From positions 1-64,000 of the forward strand of contig JAYUKX010000197.1 in assembly GCA_043764095.1 (NCBI GenBank): a DNA stretch of 64,000 bases, read 5' to 3'. The position numbers and the translations under genes are program-made. This document shows, piece after piece, positions 8,360-15,908 of this stretch. Source of the stretch: M3007 sp043764095. GTDB taxonomy: Bacteria > Bacteroidota > Bacteroidia > Chitinophagales > Saprospiraceae. Numbering within the stretch: the first letter of the stretch is position 1; the number at the start of each line of letters is the position of its first letter. The notes below the pieces were generated by a model, which was not told the origin of the DNA, ran no database searches, and saw only the letters and a program-made list of their open reading frames with translations.

Positions 8360-9286
8360 ATGATTACTGCTAATCAAAAACAAGAGGTCGTTGGCCTCCT
8401 TATCTCTGAAAAACAAAGGCTTGGTTCATTCGCCAAGGTGGCAAAAAAAGTACAAGTAAGCGATGCCACTATATCTCTAATGGTCAACGGACAGTTTGAC
8501 CAGGTCACGGAAGAAATGTGGCAGCGCGTAGCCAACGCAATTGGTCACCGCCCGGAGGGATGGCAGGTGGTACAAACAACCAATACCGGTATCGTTACAT
8601 CGGCTGCTAATCGTGCAAAGCAGGATAGCCTATTTATGGCCATTGCACACCGCGCAGGAAGCGGCAAAACTGCAAGCCTACGGGCATTTGAGGCTACAAA
8701 CAAAAGCCAACATGTATTCTACCTATCGTGCCGTGAGTGGGCAAAGCGCGAGTTCCTTGTGAACCTTGCCCAAAACCTTGGTATAGATGGTGGTAACCGC
8801 GCAATGAGCGTAGATGCACTCCTGATGGCCGTGGTGGCCTTTTTTAAGGCCCGTAGATCATACCGCCCACTGCTGATCCTGGACGAGGCCGACAAATTGA
8901 AATCTGCGGCATTCCGTACCCTTATAACCTTATACAACGAGTGTGAAGATCAACTAGGTGTCCTTATCGCTGGCACCGACCACCTTGAAAAGCAAATGAA
9001 CTCCGATGCACGATACAACCGCAAAGGCTCGGATGAACTATCCTCACGTTTTGGCCGCGCATTCATCCACCTGGTAGGTGCTACTGCCAAAGACATAGAA
9101 TCTATATGTGCCGCTAATGGCCTAACCAATACTACGACTGCTCGCGAAATATTCGCGGAATGCGAGCCTGTTAAACGGGTAGTTTCGATCAATAACGCAA
9201 CTCGCACCGTGGAGGTAGTAGAAGACCTACGGCGCGTAAAGCGGGCAATACAGCGGGAACTTGCCCGCCTACAACAAGCAGCATAA
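8360..9286 (+). CDS. MuB-type AAA+ ATPase, target capture protein
   Basis: 308 residues, matching MuB (312). Residues ~20-62 form an N-terminal helix-turn-helix (GSFAKVAKKVQVSDATISLMVNG), as in MuB. The P-loop HRAGSGKTA lies at ~97-105 and Walker B LLILDEAD at ~171-178; a sensor-like region follows (GVLIAGTD). It should bind DNA as an ATP-dependent filament, select target sites, protect the element from self-insertion and stimulate the transposase. It lies downstream of the transposase in the same operon. Confidence 0.93.
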   Translation: MITANQKQEVVGLLISEKQRLGSFAKVAKKVQVSDATISLMVNGQFDQVTEEMWQRVANAIGHRPEGWQVVQTTNTGIVTSAANRAKQDSLFMAIAHRAGSGKTASLRAFEATNKSQHVFYLSCREWAKREFLVNLAQNLGIDGGNRAMSVDALLMAVVAFFKARRSYRPLLILDEADKLKSAAFRTLITLYNECEDQLGVLIAGTDHLEKQMNSDARYNRKGSDELSSRFGRAFIHLVGATAKDIESICAANGLTNTTTAREIFAECEPVKRVVSINNATRTVEVVEDLRRVKRAIQRELARLQQAA

Positions 9287-9311
9287 TTCACTTTTCATAA
9301 AATTTTATACA

Positions 9312-9662
9312 ATGAAACTTTTTATCAAAATCGCCTTTTTTGCAATGCTGTGCATTGCAACTACCGCCACCGCTCAGGTTGGCATGAAGTACACCTCTAA
9401 AAACGAGATCACCAAAACCGACACGCTGGTATTTGCAATCAATGACCCTATTGAGTTCGATGGTCATTACTACAATGTACAGGACAGCGAGGAAGTGAAA
9501 TACAGTTATGTATTCACCGTAGAGCGTGGTGTGTATATCGTTGATAACTGGGGTATCGAATACAAAGTACGCAAAACAAACCACAAGGATTGCGCAATTC
9601 TACACATAGAGATTGCTGATGATTACTGGGAAAAGAAACTAATGCAAGCAAACGAGGAATAA
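9312..9662 (+). CDS. small exported protein of the early region
   Basis: 116 residues. The start at 9312 gives a textbook signal peptide (MKLFIKIAFFAMLCIATTATA, cut before QVGMKY). The mature part is ~95 residues, beta-rich, with no cysteines except one near the end and no family recognised. It lies 25 bases after the MuB gene in the early operon. Export of an early phage product is unusual. It might alter the cell envelope, for example to exclude other phages, but this is speculation. Confidence 0.65.
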   Translation: MKLFIKIAFFAMLCIATTATAQVGMKYTSKNEITKTDTLVFAINDPIEFDGHYYNVQDSEEVKYSYVFTVERGVYIVDNWGIEYKVRKTNHKDCAILHIEIADDYWEKKLMQANEE

Positions 9663-9715
9663 CGAAAACGGCACAGCAGGGATATACATTAATTCACTTT
9701 TTAACAACAACACAA

Positions 9716-10138
9716 ATGGCTAAGAAAAATGCTAATGCCGTAGAATTAACGCCTGATGAATTGACAAAAAAACTCGCGAACGAGTATGCTCAATTGGTTT
9801 TTCAAAAAAAAGAAATTGAAAAAAAGGCAGATCAAATTAAAGCCGATCTCGTGCAACATTCAAAAGACAATCCATTTTTTGATTATGAAGCATTGTCAAT
9901 CATCCCCAGTGCGCCAAAGCCAATTATAGATTTTGGCTCACTTACGAAAAAGGGACAAGAGCACCTATTGGCTAAGCTCATTTTAGATCTGCCCGATTTT
10001 GTTATAAATACGGCCACTCTGGACATTGAAAGAATCTCTATTGCTGCTACATCAAATCCTAATGTCAGTAATGCTTTAAAAGCAAATGGTGTAAAACTCG
10101 CACAAAGCACTACTTACACCATCCGCATCAACAAGTAG
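9716..10138 (+). CDS. hypothetical early protein, Gam-like layout
   Basis: 140 residues. A basic N-terminal coiled coil (QKKEIEKKADQIKADLVQ, ~residues 30-47) is followed by a beta/helix part ending DIERISIAATSNPNVSNALKANGVKLAQS and TYTIRINK. The layout (coiled coil, helix, INKEA-like segment, then G-[IV]-x-[LIV] strand and final strand) resembles the host-nuclease inhibitor Gam of Mu, and the early position fits. The match is by pattern only and could be fortuitous. Confidence 0.55.
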   Translation: MAKKNANAVELTPDELTKKLANEYAQLVFQKKEIEKKADQIKADLVQHSKDNPFFDYEALSIIPSAPKPIIDFGSLTKKGQEHLLAKLILDLPDFVINTATLDIERISIAATSNPNVSNALKANGVKLAQSTTYTIRINK

Positions 10139-10145
10139 TAAATTC

Positions 10146-10177
10146 GGCTGGAGCAGTCAAAAAAGATTGCTCCAGCC
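10146..10177. terminator. intergenic hairpin
   Basis: Perfect 10-bp stem GGCTGGAGCA (10146-10155) / TGCTCCAGCC (10168-10177) with a 12-base loop and no T run. It may be an mRNA stability or attenuation element rather than a terminator. Confidence 0.45.
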
Positions 10178-10194
10178 TACAACCAAACATTAAC

Positions 10195-10632
10195 ATGAAT
10201 AAGTACAACATATCACTAAGTAGAAACGGCACTAATGCAACGGTTTTTGCGGGTTATGATTCAGATGGTTTCCTTGAGGAAATAAAGATTCAAACACGTG
10301 GACTAAGGCCGGAGCAGTTATCGTACATGATTGGACTTGTGGCAACCGATGAATTTGATGTAAAAAGCAAAGTAATTATGCTCCCATTCGTGAAAGTAGA
10401 ACAAGTGCCAACAGATTTAACCTTCAATGCATTTTGGGAAAAGTACGCGTACAAGGTAGGTAGAAAGGAGCGCACGATGAAACTATGGGCAGGTATGAAT
10501 GACCTGGACAGAATCAAGTGCCTCAATAGTATTCCAGCATATAATTACTACTTGACCACAAAGCCATCGATGGAACGCCTATATCCTGAAACATACCTAA
10601 ATCAACGCCGCTATGAAAGCCAGTTTAAATAG
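10195..10632 (+). CDS. hypothetical protein with replication-protein-like C-terminal domain
   Basis: 145 residues. The N-terminal half is beta-rich and not recognised. From ~residue 80 (FNAFWEKYAYKVGRKERTMKLW, ending PETYLNQRRYESQF) it matches the short helical module found at the C-terminus of many phage replication-initiation proteins (FW..YP.K..K..A...W ... P.TWLNQ.RW). It has no helicase-loader or primase motifs. It overlaps the next gene by 20 bases. A DNA-replication accessory role is a guess from this module. Confidence 0.55.
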   Translation: MNKYNISLSRNGTNATVFAGYDSDGFLEEIKIQTRGLRPEQLSYMIGLVATDEFDVKSKVIMLPFVKVEQVPTDLTFNAFWEKYAYKVGRKERTMKLWAGMNDLDRIKCLNSIPAYNYYLTTKPSMERLYPETYLNQRRYESQFK

Positions 10633-11056
10633 TACGACCTCAAAAAGGCAAATCGCAGGGCAATTGATGTCTGAAACCGGATCGAATCAAAACAAGGCCG
10701 AGTTCCTTAGTGTATATGGAGTAGAGCGTATTCGAGACTTACAAGATACCGATTTGGATGACCTTATTTTCCGTTTACGAACCATTAAGAACGAAAAACA
10801 AAAAGAGGACACACCAAAGCCACTGCGGCAAGCACGAAGCCTTGTGTTGGGCTTACTGGATGAAATGGGTATAAAGGGTAAGAATGGCAATTGGAAGCCA
10901 GTAAACGACTTCCTGCTTAAGCCGCAAATATCCGGCAAAGTGCTATACGAAATGAACGTGGAGGAACTAAAGGAATGCGCAAAAAGGATCAGGTCCGTAA
11001 TTCACAAAGGCAACAAGAAAAAAGACGAAGACGACATGCTAGCAAAGAGCAACTAA
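10613..11056 (+). CDS. GemA-like early regulatory protein (tentative)
   Basis: 147 residues. A KRQIAGQLMSETG segment, a middle linker, and a C-terminal part (GLLDEMGIKGKNGNWKPVN, then a segment ending SGKVLYEMNVEELKECAKRIRSVI) resemble the GemA/DUF1018 family of Mu-like phages, where GemA (gp16) modulates host gene expression and DNA supercoiling. The match is to pattern and position, not proven. Basic residues cluster at the end (HKGNKKKDEDD). The start overlaps the previous gene by 20 bases, implying translational coupling. Confidence 0.5.
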   Translation: MKASLNSTTSKRQIAGQLMSETGSNQNKAEFLSVYGVERIRDLQDTDLDDLIFRLRTIKNEKQKEDTPKPLRQARSLVLGLLDEMGIKGKNGNWKPVNDFLLKPQISGKVLYEMNVEELKECAKRIRSVIHKGNKKKDEDDMLAKSN

Positions 11057-11107
11057 ACGGCGGGTAAAGAAATGACATGATTGTTTTTTGTGAACCATTT
11101 TTGACAC

Positions 11108-11140
11108 CTGCTCCGATGGAATATCGGAGCAGAATTTTAA
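11108..11140 (+). terminator. hairpin after the 10613 gene
   Basis: Perfect 10-bp stem CTGCTCCGAT (11108-11117) / ATCGGAGCAG (11123-11132), loop GGAAT, followed by AATTTT. A weak intrinsic terminator; its GGAGCA core is shared with the hairpin at 10146. Confidence 0.6.
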
Positions 11141-11156
11141 AAACAACAATTTCATT

Positions 11157-11264
11157 ATGCCAAAACGCAAATTGGCAGATGACCAATTAGAAAAGATCGA
11201 ACTACTATTAATTTTATTTATCTCATCATCATTATTAACTATTTTATTCACATGGGTGCAGTAA
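11157..11264 (+). CDS. possible 35-residue membrane peptide
   Basis: MPKRKLADDQLEKIELLLIL followed by FISSSLLTILFTWVQ: a charged N-terminus and a single C-terminal transmembrane helix. It overlaps the start of the 11252 gene by 13 bases. It is too short for a family call but has the layout of small phage membrane proteins. Confidence 0.35.
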   Translation: MPKRKLADDQLEKIELLLILFISSSLLTILFTWVQ

Positions 11265-11518
11265 AGGAACAAATTGAAATGCAAAAAGAGGCTGTCTGCA
11301 AAAATGCAGAACAACAATGGAATCAATTGCGTAAAAACCTCAAAGACGCAATGATTGAAAAAGGTTTGGATGAGGAGGCACTATCGCTACTTACTGGAGT
11401 AAAGAAAAGCATACTCCAGCGGTATTTTTTGGGCAGTAATATCACCAGTTTAACACTGTTTAAAATTGTATCGGGCATAGAAGCAAAGATAAGCCTGGTT
11501 ACTTGGTTGGAAGATTGA
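11252..11518 (+). CDS. XRE-like helix-turn-helix protein
   Basis: 88 residues. After a charged helix, DAMIEKGLDEEALSLLTGVKKSILQRYFLGSNITSLTLFKIVSGI matches the five-helix XRE fold (helix-turn-helix ~47-75). Probably a small transcription regulator of the phage. It is followed by the tRNA-like elements, with no gene until 11734. Confidence 0.6.
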   Translation: MGAVKEQIEMQKEAVCKNAEQQWNQLRKNLKDAMIEKGLDEEALSLLTGVKKSILQRYFLGSNITSLTLFKIVSGIEAKISLVTWLED

Positions 11519-11533
11519 TTGGTTTATAATGGG

Positions 11534-11632
11534 TGCGCTGTGGTGTAGCGATGGTAGTGTAGCACACTTGGCTGGGTAGATGTTTGAGGCTGCGAGTCCA
11601 AGAGGTCGATGGTTCGAATCCATCCAGCGCAG
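11534..11632 (+). other. tRNA-like element with oversized loops
   Basis: Acceptor-like stem TGCGCTG (11534-11540) / CAGCGCA (11625-11631) and a perfect T arm GATGG-TTCGAAT-CCATC. A stem CTTGG/CCAAG occupies the anticodon-stem position but encloses 26 bases instead of 7, and the D loop is ~15 bases. The loop ends CTGCGAGT, which would give anticodon GCG. Overall 99 bases. It may be a decayed tRNA with insertions or a structural mimic; it should not be called a functional tRNA. Confidence 0.4.
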
Positions 11633-11667
11633 CAAGAGTAGATTGTAATAGGATGGTTTATTGGTTT

Positions 11668-11719
11668 TCGCTTGTTGGTGGCACCGTTGTAAAATTAGGG
11701 TTCGAACCCCTAAAGCGAG
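11668..11719 (+). other. second, minimal tRNA-like element
   Basis: TCGCTT (11668-11673) pairs with AAGCGA (11713-11718) and a T arm TAGGG-TTCGAAC-CCCTA precedes the 3' strand. D and anticodon arms are absent (only ~22 bases remain). Like the element upstream, it is followed by GCA. It ends 14 bases before the HNH gene. Confidence 0.35.
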
Positions 11720-11733
11720 CAAAATTTAAAAAA

Positions 11734-12351
11734 ATGAAACGAGTAATTTGGACACAAGAAGAAATCGAGTTTCTCAAAAACAATTATGAAAACACTTTAA
11801 CTAGCCAACTGGCTCAAATACTTGGCAAGCCAATATCTTCAGTGTACAGGATGGCATATTCGCTCCAAATCCGAAAGACACAGGAGTTTATAAAAAGTTT
11901 TGGTAGCACATTGTCGAAACATCCAGCAGCATTGGCCAATCGGATAAAGCCCGGAAATGAGCCTCACAATAAAGGCAAAAAGATGCCCGATCACATCCGC
12001 AATAAAGTACTAAAAACCTTTTTTAAGGCAGGGCATTTGCCGCACAACACGAAAAGTGATGGTGCTTTATCAAAACGATCAGATGGATACTGGTGGACGC
12101 GAGTAGGATTAGCGGATTGGAAGCAAATACACAGAGTAGTTTGGGAGGAAGCAAACGGGCCTCTAAAAAAGGGCGATGTAGTCAGGTTCAAAGATGGTAA
12201 TCGGGATAATTACCAACTGGACAACCTCGAACTTACTACAAAGCAAGGGAACATGCAACTAAACACAATACACCGCTATCCCGACGATGTAAAAGAAACT
12301 ATACGATCAATCACTAAATTAAACAAAATTATTAAAAAACATGAAAAATAA
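11734..12351 (+). CDS. HNH homing-type endonuclease
   Basis: 205 residues from the ATG at 11734; the frame continues upstream through the tRNA-like elements but has no credible start there. The N-terminus WTQEEIEFLKNNYENTLTSQ is a SANT/Myb-like helix-turn-helix, and NKG...P.HIRNKV a NUMOD-like linker. The HNH core is in IHRVVWEEANGPLKKGDVV, then DGNRDNYQLDNLELTT (His of IHR, Asn of DGN/NL). Such free-standing nucleases are phage parasites that spread by cutting homing-free alleles; position next to tRNA-like sequences is common. Confidence 0.85.
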   Translation: MKRVIWTQEEIEFLKNNYENTLTSQLAQILGKPISSVYRMAYSLQIRKTQEFIKSFGSTLSKHPAALANRIKPGNEPHNKGKKMPDHIRNKVLKTFFKAGHLPHNTKSDGALSKRSDGYWWTRVGLADWKQIHRVVWEEANGPLKKGDVVRFKDGNRDNYQLDNLELTTKQGNMQLNTIHRYPDDVKETIRSITKLNKIIKKHEK

Positions 12352-12589
12352 CATTGTAGCAGTAAGAAATCTCTTGATTGAAGGCATGGAAGGCCTATTG
12401 AATCCAGAGGAAAACGAAACATTTGATGTTGAAAAGGCTAAAGCATTGGCTGACCTTGGCAAAGTTGTTGTCGAATCGGCAAAAGCAGAAGTTTTGTATC
12501 TTAAAAATGCTGATAAGGCTGGCCTAAAAGTACAGGGTAGTGGTTTCATCGTTGCTATCGAGCAACCTAAAATTGGCGACGAGAAATGA
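12341..12589 (+). CDS. hypothetical early protein
   Basis: 82 residues, mostly helical (FDVEKAKALADLGKVVVESAKAEVLYLK), with a small basic/aromatic end. It overlaps the HNH gene by 11 bases and the next gene by 4. No family is assigned; the sequence recalls small helical proteins that precede phage recombination genes. Confidence 0.65.
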   Translation: MKNNIVAVRNLLIEGMEGLLNPEENETFDVEKAKALADLGKVVVESAKAEVLYLKNADKAGLKVQGSGFIVAIEQPKIGDEK

Positions 12590-13215
12590 GAGCAATCGGA
12601 ATCTCAGACTTTTTAAGCAGATCGTTCGACACTTACCCTTTCAAGGGTGAGTGGATCGAATCCTTCGGTGAGCCGGGAAAGAACATGCGCGTCATTATAT
12701 GGGGCGATCCTGGTAATGGCAAAACAGAGTTCTGCATACGCTTGGCAAAGCAACTGGCACAATTCACACGGGTGTATTACAATAGTTTCGAGCAGGGTAT
12801 CTGCAAAACGCTACAAGATGCACTCCAGCGCAATAATATGATGGAAGTAAACGGACGTGTAATGTTTGGCAACATGGAAACCTTTACCGAAATGCAGGAC
12901 CGCCTTAGCACCCGTAATGCACCTCAGGTATGTATAATTGATAGCCGCGACTACATGAACCTAACCACCGCGCAGTTCAAAACACTCATAGAGGCACACC
13001 CGCGCAAATGTTTTGTAGTGGTGTGCTGGGAGGCCGGAGGTAAGCCTCGTGGTGAATTTGCAAAACAAATAGCCTACATGTGCGACGTAAAGATTCACGT
13101 CCGCAATTTCACTGCTCACATGCGCAGCCGATTTGGCGGTAACAAAAACTTCGTCATTTGGGATCGTAAGCCCAAAAGCGGCGAACAACTTAAACTGGAC
13201 TATGAAAAAGAATAA
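12586..13215 (+). CDS. P-loop ATPase, RecA/Sak4-like
   Basis: 209 residues. Walker A GDPGNGKTEF (~40-49) and Walker B-like QVCIIDS (~115-121) with a preceding beta-strand order typical of compact RecA-fold phage ATPases (Sak4 and relatives). No helicase motif beyond these. Likely a single-strand annealing or recombination accessory in replication, by analogy. It follows the 12341 gene with a 4-base ATGA overlap. Confidence 0.7.
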   Translation: MRAIGISDFLSRSFDTYPFKGEWIESFGEPGKNMRVIIWGDPGNGKTEFCIRLAKQLAQFTRVYYNSFEQGICKTLQDALQRNNMMEVNGRVMFGNMETFTEMQDRLSTRNAPQVCIIDSRDYMNLTTAQFKTLIEAHPRKCFVVVCWEAGGKPRGEFAKQIAYMCDVKIHVRNFTAHMRSRFGGNKNFVIWDRKPKSGEQLKLDYEKE

Positions 13216-13489
13216 ACAACTTGGTGGCTCAACACCCACAAATGAACCAATTTCTAATTGCAAGATATTGGGAGAAATAGACCTTAAACCTTGGGAGCGA
13301 ATTAACGAAAATGGTCAACTAGAAATAGACCTGGTTGAACTCGAAAAACATGGATTGAAAATGTGCATAACAAGTTTTGCAATTGAAGAAGACGAAGCCG
13401 AATTTACAGAGGAAATATTACCAACAACCGCAAATGGAGGAAAGTATATTTTTGGTAAACATTATAAAAAAAACATGCAAAAACATTGA
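13202..13489 (+). CDS. hypothetical protein
   Basis: 95 residues from the ATG at 13202, overlapping the ATPase end by 14 bases. Acidic (IEEDEAEFTEEILP), with a lysine-rich tail (GKHYKKNMQKH). No motif recognised. Cotranscribed with its neighbours. Confidence 0.55.
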   Translation: MKKNKQLGGSTPTNEPISNCKILGEIDLKPWERINENGQLEIDLVELEKHGLKMCITSFAIEEDEAEFTEEILPTTANGGKYIFGKHYKKNMQKH

Positions 13490-13491
13490 GT

Positions 13492-13857
13492 ATGAAAAAG
13501 AATAAAATCAAGATAGATACTGATGTGGATACATTCCGCGCACTGGTGGCCAACTGCTTGTTATTCCATAAGGATGTAACCAGCGAACGCAAGATTGACC
13601 ACATGGAGTTATCCAACGCATCTATCGCTTTCGATTGGGCATTTAGCAACCTTGATGGGACGATTGTAAGTCCTGATACAAAGCAAGTGACACTCAAATT
13701 AGATATGGCCCAGGCGTGTGCAATCTGCGTTGTATTGTTCATGTACAATACCGGTCATGCGCTGTGGTTGGTTTTGTACAATGAACTTACAGAAAAGATA
13801 GACAAGCAGATTAAAACAAACCAACTCATTATTAATTCATCTTTACTATTAAATTAA
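13492..13857 (+). CDS. hypothetical protein
   Basis: 121 residues from ATG 13492 (a TTG at 13486 is possible but less likely). Predicted mixed alpha/beta with a hydrophobic stretch LDMAQACAICVVLFMYNTGHALWLVLY that may be a buried helix or a membrane segment. Not recognised. Confidence 0.55.
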   Translation: MKKNKIKIDTDVDTFRALVANCLLFHKDVTSERKIDHMELSNASIAFDWAFSNLDGTIVSPDTKQVTLKLDMAQACAICVVLFMYNTGHALWLVLYNELTEKIDKQIKTNQLIINSSLLLN

Positions 13858-13860
13858 CAA

Positions 13861-14052
13861 ATGAAACTAACCATTAATCTTAAAAAAGCAACAGATTCCG
13901 AAACACAAACAATCATACTCGCTTTCATTAGAGGCGATAAACTTACAATCGAAGAGTATGACAAACTAGTACAAGCGGGTTGCATCAAACGCAACCCGCT
14001 CACAAGAGGCGCAGGTAAGCCTTACAAAAGCATACCGAAAGTTAAAAAGTAA
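13861..14052 (+). CDS. hypothetical small basic protein
   Basis: 63 residues, starting MKLTINLKKATDSETQ, basic C-terminus (RNPLTRGAGKPYKSIPKVKK). Starts 3 bases after the previous stop. It is the last early gene before the convergent cargo gene. Confidence 0.55.
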   Translation: MKLTINLKKATDSETQTIILAFIRGDKLTIEEYDKLVQAGCIKRNPLTRGAGKPYKSIPKVKK

Positions 14053-14059
14053 ATGTATT

Positions 14060-14566
14060 CTATTCATAGATTACATTCTCGACCACTACCTCATATTTAC
14101 TTGCTCCTTGAATTTGTAATGCTAATACATCTATTGTTCGTTCTGTTCCCGAAGCAAAATTTGCAGCATTCCCTAACCCTGTACCTACTATTTTACCGTT
14201 TTTATCAAAAAAGGTTGCTTTTAGGTCTAAATAGGTAACTAGTTTGTTTGAATTGTTCTTTACTCGGCAGTAAATAGTAGTCACATCAATTGATGGGTCG
14301 TTCTTTTCCTGCATCTGGAGTATTTCAATTTTGGGCTTGTCTGCCTTGCGGTCTTTAAGCGTTTCAGTATTTGACGATGCTGATTTGGGTGGTTCAAACC
14401 GACCAGTTAAAAAAGAGAATGCTAAAAACGATAGCATATAAATAATAAATGATCGAGTACGAGTGCGTTGGCCATTAAACCAAAATAGGCTTTTTCTAGG
14501 AGAGAATAGTCCAACAATTAAAAGGATTATAGAGATTAATGATAATAGTCCTGAAAGTAAATACAT
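14060..14566 (-). CDS. membrane-anchored FxLYD-like protein, probable cargo (moron) gene
   Basis: 168 residues from ATG 14566 (an upstream ATG at 14611 adds 15). Two hydrophobic helices (LLSGLLSLISIILLIVGLF and SFIIYMLSFLAFSFL) precede a soluble domain whose IYCRVKNNSNKLVTYLDLKA segment is the FxLYD immunoglobulin-like fold typical of Gram-positive and Bacteroidota surface proteins. Opposite in direction to all surrounding early genes, with a TATATTTG -7 box at 14603-14596. That arrangement suggests expression in the lysogen. Role unknown. Confidence 0.65.
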   Translation of the reverse strand: MYLLSGLLSLISIILLIVGLFSPRKSLFWFNGQRTRTRSFIIYMLSFLAFSFLTGRFEPPKSASSNTETLKDRKADKPKIEILQMQEKNDPSIDVTTIYCRVKNNSNKLVTYLDLKATFFDKNGKIVGTGLGNAANFASGTERTIDVLALQIQGASKYEVVVENVIYE

Positions 14567-14737
14567 AATTTTTGATTTGTAGTGTTTATAATCAGCAAAT
14601 ATATGATTCAAATATAAAATAGAATTTTATTGTTTTAAACATTAACTAAAATCGTTTCAAACAAACCAAAAAACATAAACACTTTGTTTTTAACAATACC
14701 AAATGTACACTTTTTTAGGTATTTTTTCATACACCTA

Positions 14738-14769
14738 TTGCGCATGTCAATCTATTCCACATATCTTTG
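14738..14769 (+). promoter_or_regulatory. strong promoter of the structured RNA
   Basis: TTG near 14743 and TATCTTTG at 14762-14769 form a Bacteroidota-type promoter. The predicted start is about 14775, well before any coding frame. Confidence 0.6.
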
Positions 14770-14772
14770 CAC

Positions 14773-14915
14773 CGTACGTTATCAATTGCCTGTCAGGGGC
14801 TATCAAATCCTGATACATAAGTTTGGCTATTAAGAACCACCGGAGGGGGGAGTAGGTAACTACCCCCGGCTAAGTTTGCCCCGTGCAGTTGGTGACGTAC
14901 ACCTCCGGTTTTTTT
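14773..14915 (+). ncRNA. candidate structured phage RNA (~140 nt) with terminator
   Basis: From the promoter to a T7 run at 14909-14915 there is no coding frame but dense pairing: ACCGGAGG (14839-14846) with CCTCCGGT (14902-14909) directly before the T run; an inner hairpin GGGGAGTAG-gtaa-CTACCCCC; and GTACGT (14774-14779) complementary to ACGTAC (14895-14900), which would cross the first helix (pseudoknot or alternative fold). It may be a regulatory RNA or a leader/attenuator of the 14939 operon. No known RNA family recognised. Confidence 0.55.
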
Positions 14916-14938
14916 CATTTTTTTAAATTATTTCCGAC

Positions 14939-15337
14939 ATGTACGTCATCAAAGAGATTACCACACAACGAGTTGAATTAAGGGTACAACTGAGAGACCC
15001 AAAAGCACCCAACAAATTCCAAGGCCTTGCTGGTTCCGACTTTTACTATTACCCGGATGATGAGTACGGGCTACTCATTAGGGTTAATGACCTTGGCCAC
15101 TTTTTCGGGTGGAGTAGCACGGCTGTCTTAACCAATTTTGAAGTATTTGACCTTGAACTCGGAATTGATTGGATTTTTGTAAAACGCACGGCTACTGACA
15201 CCCGACCGCTAAATGACATCGCGTTTACCCGCGATGGCTTGCAAAAGTATCTTATCCTTATGCCCCAGTCGCGTATTGTAAAAGCGTTCCGCAATATTGT
15301 TAACCGTAAAACACAAGGAGGTCGCCATGCAGAATAA
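14939..15337 (+). CDS. hypothetical protein of the middle operon
   Basis: 132 residues, mixed alpha/beta, basic tail. It begins MYVIKEITTQRVELRVQL and is followed, with an 11-base overlap, by the antirepressor-like gene. Two features (LGHFFGWSSTAVLTNFEVF and DIAFTRDGLQKYLILMP) recall phage antirepressor/KilA-N sequences, where a helix-turn-helix is followed by the F.(S)..G...ILM segment. Not a firm match. Confidence 0.6.
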   Translation: MYVIKEITTQRVELRVQLRDPKAPNKFQGLAGSDFYYYPDDEYGLLIRVNDLGHFFGWSSTAVLTNFEVFDLELGIDWIFVKRTATDTRPLNDIAFTRDGLQKYLILMPQSRIVKAFRNIVNRKTQGGRHAE

Positions 15338-15908
15338 ACTAAATGATGTATCTGTTGTCACTTTGAATGTTTCTTCTGAATTAAGCATAAACGTGCTTCC
15401 TTCACATGAACATAGTTTTATGATGACAACAACTGATGTGGCTAAAGGATATGGTATTTCACGAGATACTATACATTCCCACAAACATGAGAACCCAACG
15501 GAGTTTACTGAAGGCGTTCATTTTGTGAAGGGTATTGGAAATACCAAGACCCTTCAAATAAAAAACGCTCAGCCCAATGCCATTTATTGGACAAAAGCCG
15601 GCATTATTCGGTTAGGTTTTTTTGTAAGAAGCGAACGCGCAAAGATGTTTCGAGATTGGGCGGAATCGGTAATATTGGAGTATATGGAACCGAAGGTAAG
15701 CGCACCCAAAGTGGAACTGCCCAAAGCGAAGCGAGGCAACCACAACCGACTGAGTAAAGACCGCTTGGTAGATATACTTTCGCTGGTGGCTTTGGTGGAT
15801 GAAAAGGAAGTACGCACTGCATTGGTAAAAAAGTTGATGCCCGATTTGGATATTCCGGCCATTCAACTACAACTGCCTTTCGAGGCAAAAGGAGGTGTTG
15901 GAAAATGA
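15327..15908 (+). CDS. KilA-N/ORF6N-like DNA-binding antirepressor candidate
   Basis: 193 residues from ATG 15327, which has AAGGAGGT 5-12 bases upstream, an unusually good Shine-Dalgarno for this lineage. The sequence MMTTTDVAKGYGISRDTIHSHKHENPTEF, then VHFVKG and YWTKAGIIRLGFFVRSERAKMFRDWAESVI, matches the ORF6N/antirepressor domain. The C-terminal basic-helical part is unassigned. Such proteins relieve repressors or steer lysis-lysogeny choice. Position ahead of the late genes fits a regulator. Confidence 0.75.
   Translation: MQNKLNDVSVVTLNVSSELSINVLPSHEHSFMMTTTDVAKGYGISRDTIHSHKHENPTEFTEGVHFVKGIGNTKTLQIKNAQPNAIYWTKAGIIRLGFFVRSERAKMFRDWAESVILEYMEPKVSAPKVELPKAKRGNHNRLSKDRLVDILSLVALVDEKEVRTALVKKLMPDLDIPAIQLQLPFEAKGGVGK

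Noticed and set aside
11534..11719. Prophage attachment site (attL) in a tRNA
   Set aside because: The element inserts by transposition into a DUF4349 gene; no tRNA 3' end is duplicated at the borders.
11584..11733. N-terminal extension of the HNH protein
   Set aside because: The extension is a translation of the tRNA-like elements (the VQEVDGSNPSS type of spurious peptide).
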